From DAHUXN01 sp963729815 (GTDB taxonomy: Bacteria; Acidobacteriota; Terriglobia; Acidiferrales; UBA7541): DNA of 64,000 nucleotides. Position numbers and translations under genes: made by a program. The notes under the pieces were generated by a model that saw nothing but the letters and a program-made list of their open reading frames with translations, made no database searches and was not told the DNA's origin. Positions 9,599-16,365 of this stretch are shown here, piece by piece. The stretch's first letter is position 1, and each line of letters starts with the position of its first letter. The DNA is taken from positions 124,001-188,000 of the forward strand of contig CAVSPU010000001.1 in the NCBI GenBank assembly GCA_963729815.1, written 5' to 3'.

Positions 9599-9895
9599 TT
9601 AGAGGGATGAAGGAGGTGCGCGAGCGGCAAGACGAGGGCCGACTGGGCTGAGGGGTGATATGGGGTCAGCAAGAACAGCGCTGCTGCCAATCGCCACCAG
9701 CATCAGGGCGGATCGGACGACTGCGGGCTGCTGCGCCGGCTGGTGTCCCAGATGGCACAGCGCGCAAGTCGACTCTGACGACGCGTCAGCGTGGTGATGC
9801 CAAATATTCCCCGCCGTGGTCGCCACCAGCAGCAGTAGTGCCAGAAGCACCGCAAAGAAAATGCGCCGGATTTTCTTGCCCTCAGGGATTCTCAT
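9599..9895 (-). CDS. Small membrane/secreted protein with His- and Cys-rich motif
   Basis: About 98 residues when started at the ATG giving MRIPEGKKIRR; the frame is open to another ATG at 9946. A hydrophobic N-terminal segment (residues about 10-28) acts as a signal peptide or anchor. The motif IWHHHADASSESTCALCHLG follows, then a second hydrophobic stretch and a Pro/Ala-rich tail. The HHH plus CxxCH pattern suggests metal or haem contact, and small proteins of this style often sit next to TonB receptors. It lies immediately upstream of the receptor on the same strand, with 134 bases between. The function is not established, and the motif is also too short to call a cytochrome with confidence. 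Confidence 0.55.
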   Translation of the reverse strand: MRIPEGKKIRRIFFAVLLALLLLVATTAGNIWHHHADASSESTCALCHLGHQPAQQPAVVRSALMLVAIGSSAVLADPISPLSPVGPRLAARAPPSSL

Positions 9896-9966
9896 AATGA
9901 CGTGCTCAGTACAAACCCCAGTTCCTGATGCTAATCTCAGATGCACTAGGAGTGCAACAGGTTACA

Positions 9967-10000
9967 ACTGAACCGCGTCCGCAATGTAACGCGGTTCAGT
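9967..10000. promoter_or_regulatory. Perfect 12-bp inverted repeat overlapping the 3' end of zapA
   Basis: ACTGAACCGCGT (9967-9978) and ACGCGGTTCAGT (9989-10000) are exact reverse complements separated by 10 bases. The right arm includes the zapA stop codon. No T-run follows on either strand, so it is not a canonical intrinsic terminator. It may stabilise the 3' end of the zapA transcript or be a protein-binding site. Confidence 0.55.
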
Positions 10001-10274
10001 GCGAGCTTTCGAGCGTCCTTTCCACCAAGTTTACGCATTTTTCGACGCGCCGCCGCAACGGACCCTCGAGCTCTTTCTGGCGCTTGCGCAGCGCGAAGAG
10101 TTCGTCGGAGATATTGAGTGCGGCCAGCACCGCGATGCGCATGGAGTCGACTTGGTGAGTCGCTTCGGAGATGGTCCGCATTCGTTCATCGACGAACGAT
10201 GCCAATTCGCGCAGATAACTCTCGTCGTCTTCTGACTGAATGTTGTAAGTCTGATCGAAGATCTCGATTTTCAT
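9996..10274 (-). CDS. zapA: Cell division protein ZapA
   Basis: A 92-residue protein starting MKIEIFDQTYNIQSEDDESYLRELA, with the ZapA pattern of a small N-terminal beta domain followed by a long C-terminal coiled coil (about residues 50-90). ZapA binds and bundles FtsZ filaments at the division site. The start at 10274 is supported by a GGGAG ribosome-binding site; a longer open frame upstream lacks family similarity. It is the last gene of the minus-strand pheS-pheT-regulator-zapA run, an arrangement that places division next to phenylalanyl-tRNA synthetase. Confidence 0.88.
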   Translation of the reverse strand: MKIEIFDQTYNIQSEDDESYLRELASFVDERMRTISEATHQVDSMRIAVLAALNISDELFALRKRQKELEGPLRRRVEKCVNLVERTLESSH

Positions 10275-10363
10275 TTCATTTCTCCCGCCGGGTGCGCCCA
10301 TTCTGGGGCAATGCCGGACGCAACGCAAGCAGGGCGGGTTCAAACGACTGGCGAAAAGAAGAA

Positions 10364-10789
10364 TCAGACGCGAAGAATCATTACTTCGGTGGACTTGATC
10401 AGCGCGGCGGCCATATCGCCCTTCTGCAAGCGCATCTCGCGTACCGCGTCGGCCGTGATGATTGCCGTGATGTGCTGTTCGCCGATCGACAGCGTCACTT
10501 GCGCCATCAGGCCGCTGGTCTTGACGTCCACGACACGGCCAACCAGTTGGTTGCGGCCACTGATGCGGCGAAATGTGTTCCGGCGATCGGCTACGTCATC
10601 GCGCCGCAGCGTGCGGGAAAGAAAGCGATCGATCTCCGACTCGGGAACGCGATGGTGGCCTCCAGCCGTCTTCACGGTGCGCAATTTGCCGTGGTAGATC
10701 CATTGTTTCAGCGTCGGGTAGCTAATGCCGAGGACTTGCGCGGCATCGCGCGGCTTGATCAGGTTTTCCGATTTCGTGCGTGTCGTCAT
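10364..10789 (-). CDS. HTH-TOBE (Mop-like) regulator
   Basis: About 141 residues with two modules. Residues 8-60 form a MerR/excisionase-type helix-turn-helix (PRDAAQVLGISYPTLKQWIY, then TAGGHHRVPESEIDRFLSR). Residues about 70-138 form a TOBE/Mop domain (GRNQLVGRVVDVKTSGLMAQ, TAIITADAVREMRLQKGD), a fold that binds molybdate or other small oxyanions. Such fusions are presumed anion-responsive DNA-binding proteins. The start at 10789 (MTTRTKSENLIKP) matches the conserved domain boundary; the frame extends 19 codons to a further ATG at 10846, only a few bases after the pheT stop. Position between pheT and zapA suggests cotranscription. No molybdenum genes are in the window. Confidence 0.72.
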   Translation of the reverse strand: MTTRTKSENLIKPRDAAQVLGISYPTLKQWIYHGKLRTVKTAGGHHRVPESEIDRFLSRTLRRDDVADRRNTFRRISGRNQLVGRVVDVKTSGLMAQVTLSIGEQHITAIITADAVREMRLQKGDMAAALIKSTEVMILRV

Positions 10790-10853
10790 GGAGGGGTCAT
10801 TCTGGGCTAATGACGAAAGCAACGCAAGACCGCGGGCTCTCGCCATTGGGTAC

Positions 10854-12941
10854 TTATATTGCGCGGAGTGTCGCCCCGAGCTTCGCGGTTAGCGCCTTGA
10901 CGATCCGCTCGGAAGTATCCGTGAGCTGCGCCTCGGTGAACGTGGCTTCCGCGCTCTGGAGCGTCACGCGCGCGAGCAGCGAATATTTGCCTGTGGGAAT
11001 TTGTCCGCCACGGAACAAATCCACGGCTTCGATGCGGCGAACCTCGGGAATCTTGAGCGCGCGAATGGCTTCCTCGATTTGCGCGAACTTTGTGCCTTCC
11101 GCAAGCACGAGAGAGAAGTCGCGCTCGACGGCCGGGAAACGTGGCAGGGCTTCATAGCGCAGCCCGGCGCGCGCCGCGGCCACTGCTGTCACCAGCGGTT
11201 CGAGGCGCAACTCCGCCAGGAAAACATCCTGGCGAATTTTGAACCGTTGCGCGATATGTCGCGCAAGCTGGCCCGCCGCGCCAATGTGCCCGCCGCTGCC
11301 TTGAGCCAGCGAGAGTTCACCAGCACAATCAGTTGCCAGCCAAGCCGGACCACCGGGCTTCCATTGTCCACTGCCCGTGATCGCGAGAACCTGATCGATA
11401 TCTCCCTTGAGATCGGCGAAGCAAAACTCGCGTGCTGCTTCATGAATTGACTGCTCGCGAGCAAGGCCGGCAGCGCCCAGCGTAAGCACGCGCGTTTCGA
11501 TCGGCTTTCCTTCGCGCGCCTCGTATACCTTGCCAAATTCAAAGAGCCGCAGATTGCGCTGGCCGTGATTCAAGTTCCATTCGATGGCGGAAACCATGCT
11601 CGTCGCGCCAGAGGCGCGCATCGTCGAAGCGTCTTCCGAAAGCGGATTGGCGATTGTGATGGGGCTCGTTCGCTCGTCGCGAAAAAGCAAATCACGCTCC
11701 GGATCGACGAGCGGGATCGTGAGAATTTCCTCGTAGCCAAGCGCGACGAGCCGTTCGCGCAATCGGTCTTCTTCATGCGCATGAGGGCGTCGCGCGGCGG
11801 GTTGCTTCGCCGCCGGCAAACGCGAGGGAAACTTGTCATAGCCATAGTGCCGGGCGATTTCTTCTATGAGGTCGACCGGCTGCGAAACATCGCCGCGCCA
11901 CGAAGGGACTTTGCACTCCCAGCGTGCGACAAGCGATTCAGCGCTCCCGCGATTGGGATCGACGCGCACGGGTTCGAATCCGAGCGCGGAAAGAATCTCC
12001 TCGATGGCGCGATCCGGCACATCGGCGCCCATCACGCGCAGGAGTTCCTTGCGTGACAACTCGATTTTCTGTTGTTGCTTCGGATGCGGGTACACGTCCA
12101 CAACACCGGCGAGGACATCGCCGCCGGCAAGCTGCTGAATTAGTTCCGCAGCGCGGCGTGACGCGAAGTCCGCCAATTCTCGATCGACTCCGCGCTCAAA
12201 GCGCAACGATGCTTCCGTGCGCAGGCCCAGCGCTTTCGACGTGCGGCGAACCGAGATCGGGTCGAACCACGCCGATTCGATCAGCAAATTCTTTGTGCTG
12301 AAACTGATTTCGCTCTCCGCCCCGCCCATCACTCCGCCGATGGCCACCGGCGTGCGCGCGTCGCAAATCAGGCACATATCCTTCGAGAGCCTGCGGTCAA
12401 TTCCATCGAGTGTTCGCATCGTCTCGCCGGGCCGCGCGCGGCGCACGACAATGCGATGCTCGGCAAGCTTGTCATAATCGAACGCGTGCAGCGGCTGGCC
12501 GAGTTCCAGCATGACGTAATTCGTGATGTCCACCACATTATTGATCGACGACTGCCCGAGCGCTTCCAGGCGCTGGCGCAACCAATCCGGCGACGGCTGA
12601 ATTTTCACGCCGCGGACAATGCGCGCCGTATAGCGCCCGCAAAGATCGGGGCATTCGATTTCCACGCGCGCCGCTTTCGCCGCCGGCTCCGCGCTTTCTT
12701 TGAAATTCGGCAGGATGCGTTTCAGGCCGAGCCGGTACAGCGCCGCGATTTCGCGTGCGATCCCGGTGTGGCCGAGCAAGTCGGGGCGGTTGATAGTGAT
12801 CTCCGCATCGAGCACAGGGCCGGCCGCCGTTTCTTCGATCGAATCCACGGAAACGCCGGCCATCGAGAGACGCGAGCGCAGCTCAACCGGCGCCGCGGTG
12901 AAGTCGGCGAACTCTTTCAGCCAGTTGTAGAGAACTTTCAT
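10854..12941 (-). CDS. pheT: Phenylalanine--tRNA ligase beta subunit
   Basis: A 695-residue beta subunit of the alpha2-beta2 enzyme that charges tRNA-Phe. Visible regions are the N-terminal MKVLYNWLKEFADF, the B3/B4 editing domain with NNVVDITNYVMLELGQPLHA around residue 145, the B5 domain, the catalytic-like core and the C-terminal FDX-ACB anticodon-binding domain ending TAKLGATLRAI. Bacterial PheT is usually about 800 residues. This one passes directly from the first about 40 residues to INRPDLLGHTGIAREIAALY, so the N-terminal tRNA-binding OB (EMAP-like) domain is absent. It lies downstream of pheS with 143 bases between, and just ahead of the HTH-TOBE gene. Confidence 0.96.
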   Translation of the reverse strand: MKVLYNWLKEFADFTAAPVELRSRLSMAGVSVDSIEETAAGPVLDAEITINRPDLLGHTGIAREIAALYRLGLKRILPNFKESAEPAAKAARVEIECPDLCGRYTARIVRGVKIQPSPDWLRQRLEALGQSSINNVVDITNYVMLELGQPLHAFDYDKLAEHRIVVRRARPGETMRTLDGIDRRLSKDMCLICDARTPVAIGGVMGGAESEISFSTKNLLIESAWFDPISVRRTSKALGLRTEASLRFERGVDRELADFASRRAAELIQQLAGGDVLAGVVDVYPHPKQQQKIELSRKELLRVMGADVPDRAIEEILSALGFEPVRVDPNRGSAESLVARWECKVPSWRGDVSQPVDLIEEIARHYGYDKFPSRLPAAKQPAARRPHAHEEDRLRERLVALGYEEILTIPLVDPERDLLFRDERTSPITIANPLSEDASTMRASGATSMVSAIEWNLNHGQRNLRLFEFGKVYEAREGKPIETRVLTLGAAGLAREQSIHEAAREFCFADLKGDIDQVLAITGSGQWKPGGPAWLATDCAGELSLAQGSGGHIGAAGQLARHIAQRFKIRQDVFLAELRLEPLVTAVAAARAGLRYEALPRFPAVERDFSLVLAEGTKFAQIEEAIRALKIPEVRRIEAVDLFRGGQIPTGKYSLLARVTLQSAEATFTEAQLTDTSERIVKALTAKLGATLRAI

Positions 12942-13084
12942 GGTCTTTTTACTTTTCCGCTGTCCTTACGCCGTTTTCTTGATTGTCACGCCTGCGATGT
13001 GCGGCCGCCACGCAAATATGCTCTTGCGAAATCGCCCGCTACAGCGGGTTCAAAGTTGGCCGGAACCGTGGCCGTGTTCATGGC

Positions 13085-14170
13085 CTATGGAAACTGGCGC
13101 AGGAAGCGCGCGTCATTCTGAAAAAAGACCTGGATGTCACCCAAACCGTACTTCAGCATTGCCAGGCGGTCCACGCCGATTCCAAACGCGAAGCCATTCA
13201 GTTTTTTCGCGTCGTAGCCGACGAAGCCATAGACAGCCGGGTTCACCATTCCCGCGCCAAACAATTCGATCCAGCCAGACTGCTTGCACGTCCGGCATCC
13301 CTTGCCGCCGCAGAAGACGCACGAAGCATCGAATTCCGCCGAAGGTTCGGTGAACGGGAAATAGCTCGGGCGGAAGCGCGTCTTCGTCGAGGCCCCGAAA
13401 AACTCGCGCACGAAATATTCGATCGTTCCCTTGAAATCGCAGAACGTGATGTCTTCGTCGACGGCGAGCCCTTCGAGCTGGTGGAACATGAACGAGTGCG
13501 TCGCGTCGGGATTGTCGCGCCGGTAGACCTTTCCGGGCACGACGATGCGCACGGGCGGTTTCTGCTTTTCCATCGTGCGAATTTGCATCGGCGAAGTGTG
13601 CGTGCGCAGCAAATAACCCGGGGCGCTCTCGAGGTAAAAAGTGTCCATGTTGTCGCGCGCGGGATGATGCTCGGGAATGTTGAGGGCCTCGAAGTTGTAA
13701 TACGGCGTCTCAATTTCCGGCCCTTCGACGACCGTATAGCCCAGCGAAAGAAAAATGCGCTCGACCTCGTCGTAGGTCTGGCGAATCAGGTGGCGCGTGC
13801 CGATCGGACGCACAACGCCCGGAAGCGAAAGATCGATGCGGTCAGCTGAACCAGCAGCCGAAGGCTGGGACTTTCGAGCGACAAGGTCTTCTTCGATTTT
13901 ACGAAAACATGCATTAAAGCTGGCTCCGACCCATTTTTTCGCCCTCGCCGCAGCGGGCTTCAGCCAATTTTCCTGCACGCGCGACTTGATGCTGTTATTC
14001 CGCCCCAGCCAGCGCACGCGAAAAGACTCCAACTCCTCGGCAGTCTTCGCGCTTGCGATTTCCTCCACGGCGCGGCGCAGTAATGCATCGAAGAGCGTCG
14101 ACACGTCCGCCTCGGAAGACACGCCGAGCGTGTCGAATGCGTGATTCGTCTTTTCGAGAGCGTCAGACAT
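13085..14170 (-). CDS. pheS: Phenylalanine--tRNA ligase alpha subunit
   Basis: The catalytic alpha subunit, 361 residues from the ATG at 14170 (MSDALEKTNHAF). The N-terminal coiled-coil arm (about 1-90) is followed by the class II core: EGPEIETPYYNFEALNIP, the motif LLRTHTSPMQIRTM, HSFMFHQLEGLAVDEDI and the terminal motif 3 region GIGVDRLAMLKYGLGDIQ. A Cys cluster CVFCGGKGCRTC near residue 275 is a known PheS zinc-ribbon-like insertion. The frame is open far upstream, but that extension overlaps rplT and has no family similarity. Spacing to rplT is 47 bases, so the genes are likely cotranscribed. Confidence 0.96.
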   Translation of the reverse strand: MSDALEKTNHAFDTLGVSSEADVSTLFDALLRRAVEEIASAKTAEELESFRVRWLGRNNSIKSRVQENWLKPAAARAKKWVGASFNACFRKIEEDLVARKSQPSAAGSADRIDLSLPGVVRPIGTRHLIRQTYDEVERIFLSLGYTVVEGPEIETPYYNFEALNIPEHHPARDNMDTFYLESAPGYLLRTHTSPMQIRTMEKQKPPVRIVVPGKVYRRDNPDATHSFMFHQLEGLAVDEDITFCDFKGTIEYFVREFFGASTKTRFRPSYFPFTEPSAEFDASCVFCGGKGCRTCKQSGWIELFGAGMVNPAVYGFVGYDAKKLNGFAFGIGVDRLAMLKYGLGDIQVFFQNDARFLRQFP

Positions 14171-14217
14171 ATTGGGAAGGCGCTCGCCATGCGCCTGAAA
14201 AAATGTCCCGCTGCGCG

Positions 14218-14598
14218 TTACGCCGAAGCAGGAGCCGGCCGGGCAGTGAGATGCTGCTTCGCCTGCGCGACCAGCGCCGTAAACGTGGCCGCGTCGTTCA
14301 CGGCCATGTCCGCCAGAATTTTGCGGTCGAGCTCCACGCCCGCTCCCTTCAGCCCGTGCATGAACTGGCTGTACGACATCCCGTTGTTGCGCGCGGCCGC
14401 GCCGATACGCTGAATCCACAGCGTGCGGTAGTCGCGCTTGCGCGTGCGCCGGTCGCGATAGGAATAGCGCAGCGAGCGGTTCATCGCTTCGCGCGCCGAG
14501 CGAAAGAGCTTGCTCTTGGTCAGGAAAAATCCCTTGGTATGCTTCAGAATCTTCTTGCGACGCGCACGGCGTTTGGTCCCGCGTTTTACTCTCGGCAT
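14218..14598 (-). CDS. rplT: 50S ribosomal protein L20
   Basis: A 126-residue basic protein beginning MPRVKRGTKRRARRKKILK, with the family signatures GFFLTKSKLFRSAREAMNRS and the LWIQRIGAAARNNGMSYSQF block. L20 binds 23S rRNA early in 50S assembly and in several bacteria represses its own operon by binding a leader structure. A structured 257-base gap lies between rpmI and this gene (see the leader entry). A Pro/Ala tail extends a few residues beyond the usual end. Cotranscription with infC and rpmI is likely. Confidence 0.97.
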   Translation of the reverse strand: MPRVKRGTKRRARRKKILKHTKGFFLTKSKLFRSAREAMNRSLRYSYRDRRTRKRDYRTLWIQRIGAAARNNGMSYSQFMHGLKGAGVELDRKILADMAVNDAATFTALVAQAKQHLTARPAPASA

Positions 14599-14683
14599 AA
14601 GTAAAGCTCCTCAAAGGCGAATTTATCGAACTCTTGCGCGGATTGCGGCGCTTACATCGAAATCATATTCACGGGAGATCAAC

Positions 14684-14817
14684 CGAGACAAACAGGCCGC
14701 GCACGCGGCGCAGGGCCGCATGACGCAACGGGTTTGTCTCGAAGGTACCGCTGGTGACTCGCCCCGCTCTGCGGAGCATCTGGCCGGCAGGCACCCGTGA
14801 CGCACTGCCTGGCCAGA
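14684..14817 (-). promoter_or_regulatory. Structured leader between rpmI and rplT
   Basis: Two strong secondary-structure elements lie in the otherwise non-coding rpmI-rplT gap. First, CGAGACAAAC (14684-14693) and GTTTGTCTCG (14732-14741) form a perfect 10-bp stem closing a GC-rich 38-base interior. Second, CTGGCC at 14781-14786 pairs with the GGCCAG at 14812-14817 around a further GCAGGCA/TGCC stem. Neither is followed by a T-run on the transcribed (minus) strand, so termination is unlikely. Given known L20 autoregulation through mRNA structure, an L20 leader is a fair inference, but no homology to a described leader class was checked. Confidence 0.5.
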
Positions 14818-14855
14818 AAAAAATCAAAAGAACGAATGCAAATTATCGCCGCCGG

Positions 14856-15074
14856 CTAGCCGTAAGGCAACTGCCGGTGCACTTTGGCGGCATCTCCCGG
14901 CGTGAGCTGGATTTGCTTCTTCAGCCGCCGCATCCGCTTCGGCTTCTTTGTCGCCAGCAGGTGGCGCTTGCCCGAATGCATCCGCATCACTTTGCCCGTC
15001 GACGTGATCTTGAACCGCTTTGCCGCGCCGCGATGGGTCTTCAGTTTCAACTTCACTCTTGGTTTTCTCGGCAC
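14856..15074 (-). CDS. rpmI: 50S ribosomal protein L35
   Basis: A 72-residue basic protein (MPRKPRVKLKLKTHRGAAKR), with the L35 pattern KTHRGAAKRFKITSTGKV and SGKRHLLATKKPKRMRRL. It lies in the conserved infC-rpmI-rplT order. The C-terminus (KVHRQLPYG) also matches the family. It sits 33 bases after infC, consistent with one transcript, and is separated from rplT by a longer structured gap. Confidence 0.96.
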   Translation of the reverse strand: MPRKPRVKLKLKTHRGAAKRFKITSTGKVMRMHSGKRHLLATKKPKRMRRLKKQIQLTPGDAAKVHRQLPYG

Positions 15075-15107
15075 AATTCCCTCTCAAAATCCCGAATCGT
15101 TTCCAGT

Positions 15108-15677
15108 TTACGCTTGGCCCGCCGCCGGCGCCGGACGAGAAGCCACCGCGCCCTTCTTCGGCGCCAGAAGCGCCAGCAGAATATTCGCTTCCATGCGCGG
15201 CCCGAATTCCACCAGCGCGTGCTCTTCGATCTCTTTCAGCAGGCGAGTCATCTTCGCGCGGCCGACGTCCTGGTGCGCCATTTCCCGCCCACGATGGAAG
15301 ATCATCGCCTTGACTTTATAGCCCTTGCCCAAAAACTCGACGATTTGATTCTTGCGCACCTGAAAATCGTGCTCGGCCGTGGAAGGGCGAAACTTCACTT
15401 CTTTGATCTGCGTGCCCTTCTGGTGCTTGCGCGTCTCGTGCGCTTTCTTATTCTGCTCGTACAGGAACTTGCCAAAATCCGTGATCTTGCATACCGGCGG
15501 CACGGCATTGGGCGAAATCTCGACTAAATCGAGGCCCACATCGCGCGCAGCCTTCATGGCGTCGAAGTACGTCATCACGCCAAGCTGATTGCCTTGATCA
15601 TCAATCACGCGCAATTCGCGCGCGCGGATACGTTCATTCACCCGCGGACCGCTACTGACACCACCACGTTCGGCGAT
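15108..15677 (-). CDS. infC: Translation initiation factor IF-3
   Basis: The 189-residue product has the N-terminal IF-3 domain (RVNERIRARELRVIDDQGNQ, through about residue 80) and the C-terminal domain (KEVKFRPSTAEHDFQVRKNQ onward), followed by an Ala/Pro tail. IF-3 monitors start-codon and initiator-tRNA pairing on the 30S subunit. I place the start at an ATC codon (15675-15677) because a near-perfect GGAGGTGGG ribosome-binding site lies 7 bases upstream and no ATG is available; the next alternatives are a GTG at 15710 upstream of that site. Non-AUG starts (AUU, AUC) are a conserved autoregulatory feature of infC in other bacteria. It heads the infC-rpmI-rplT run. Confidence 0.93.
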   Translation of the reverse strand: MAERGGVSSGPRVNERIRARELRVIDDQGNQLGVMTYFDAMKAARDVGLDLVEISPNAVPPVCKITDFGKFLYEQNKKAHETRKHQKGTQIKEVKFRPSTAEHDFQVRKNQIVEFLGKGYKVKAMIFHRGREMAHQDVGRAKMTRLLKEIEEHALVEFGPRMEANILLALLAPKKGAVASRPAPAAGQA

Positions 15678-15689
15678 AAACCCACCTCC
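15675..15689 (-). promoter_or_regulatory. Ribosome-binding site and AUC start of infC
   Basis: On the minus strand GGAGG (15685-15689) is followed by 7 bases and then ATC (15675-15677) in the infC frame. This spacing is optimal. The strong site combined with a weak start codon matches the discrimination mechanism by which IF-3 limits its own synthesis. Confidence 0.7.
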
Positions 15690-15785
15690 GGAGCAAGCTA
15701 ACCCCGCCACCGCTCGAACGGAAGAGCACCTCGAGGGGACAGGTTCGAAAGTATAGCACGGCAGCCATGGCGCTCGGCAAGCGCT

Positions 15786-16334
15786 TCACTTGGCCATGCG
15801 AACGATGGGCAGCGTTTCGCCGCCGGGGAGCGGAACGCTGAGATGCTCCAATTCCGCGTAACCTTTCGATCGGTAGAATGGCACGCCCGTCAACGTGGCG
15901 CCCATTTCCAAGCGCGCAAAGCCCGCAGCCTTTGCGGCCGCTTCGCACTCATTCAGGATCATCGTGCCGATGCCGCGCCGCGCCCAATCGGGATGAACGA
16001 AGAAGGCGCGAATTTTCGCCGCGTCACGAAGTGGATCGAGCAACGAGTCCTCGCGCCCGGCGCAATGGTCCGCGCCGTAGAGCGTCTTGCGTTTGCTCCA
16101 GCCGCCGCAGCCGGCAAGCGCCGCCGGCAAGTCCGCGCGCCTCTCTTCAACGACAAAGTACGTTCCGTCAGCAATGAGCTGGGTATCCACGCCGTAAACT
16201 GTTTTCAATGCTCCTTCGATTTGGGCGGGCGTATAGTCCCGCGCCTGCAAGCCGCGGACGGATGCATCAATCAGGGCCGTCAATGCGGGAATATCTGCAA
16301 TGACTGCCCAGCGAATGTGGATATCATTTCCCAT
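15786..16334 (-). CDS. GNAT family N-acetyltransferase
   Basis: A 182-residue protein starting MGNDIHIRWAVIADIPALTALIDASVRG. The GNAT fold is visible through KIRAFFVHPDWARRGIGTMI, which supplies the acetyl-CoA pyrophosphate loop (R-R-G-I-G near residue 125), and the C-terminal LEMGATLTGVPFYRSKGY. These enzymes move an acetyl group from acetyl-CoA to an amine; the substrate is unknown. I chose the internal ATG at 16334 because the upstream extension overlaps the thrS 3' end. It lies 31 bases after thrS and may be cotranscribed with it. Confidence 0.85.
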   Translation of the reverse strand: MGNDIHIRWAVIADIPALTALIDASVRGLQARDYTPAQIEGALKTVYGVDTQLIADGTYFVVEERRADLPAALAGCGGWSKRKTLYGADHCAGREDSLLDPLRDAAKIRAFFVHPDWARRGIGTMILNECEAAAKAAGFARLEMGATLTGVPFYRSKGYAELEHLSVPLPGGETLPIVRMAK

Positions 16335-16365
16335 GGATTTCGCGCAGGATTTTCGAAGAATCGAA

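Noticed and set aside
11960..11985. tRNA-like GGGTTCGAATCC
   Set aside because: It lies inside the pheT coding sequence with no cloverleaf around it.
14171..14614. Upstream extension of the pheS frame
   Set aside because: It overlaps rplT, and the added residues have no PheS similarity.
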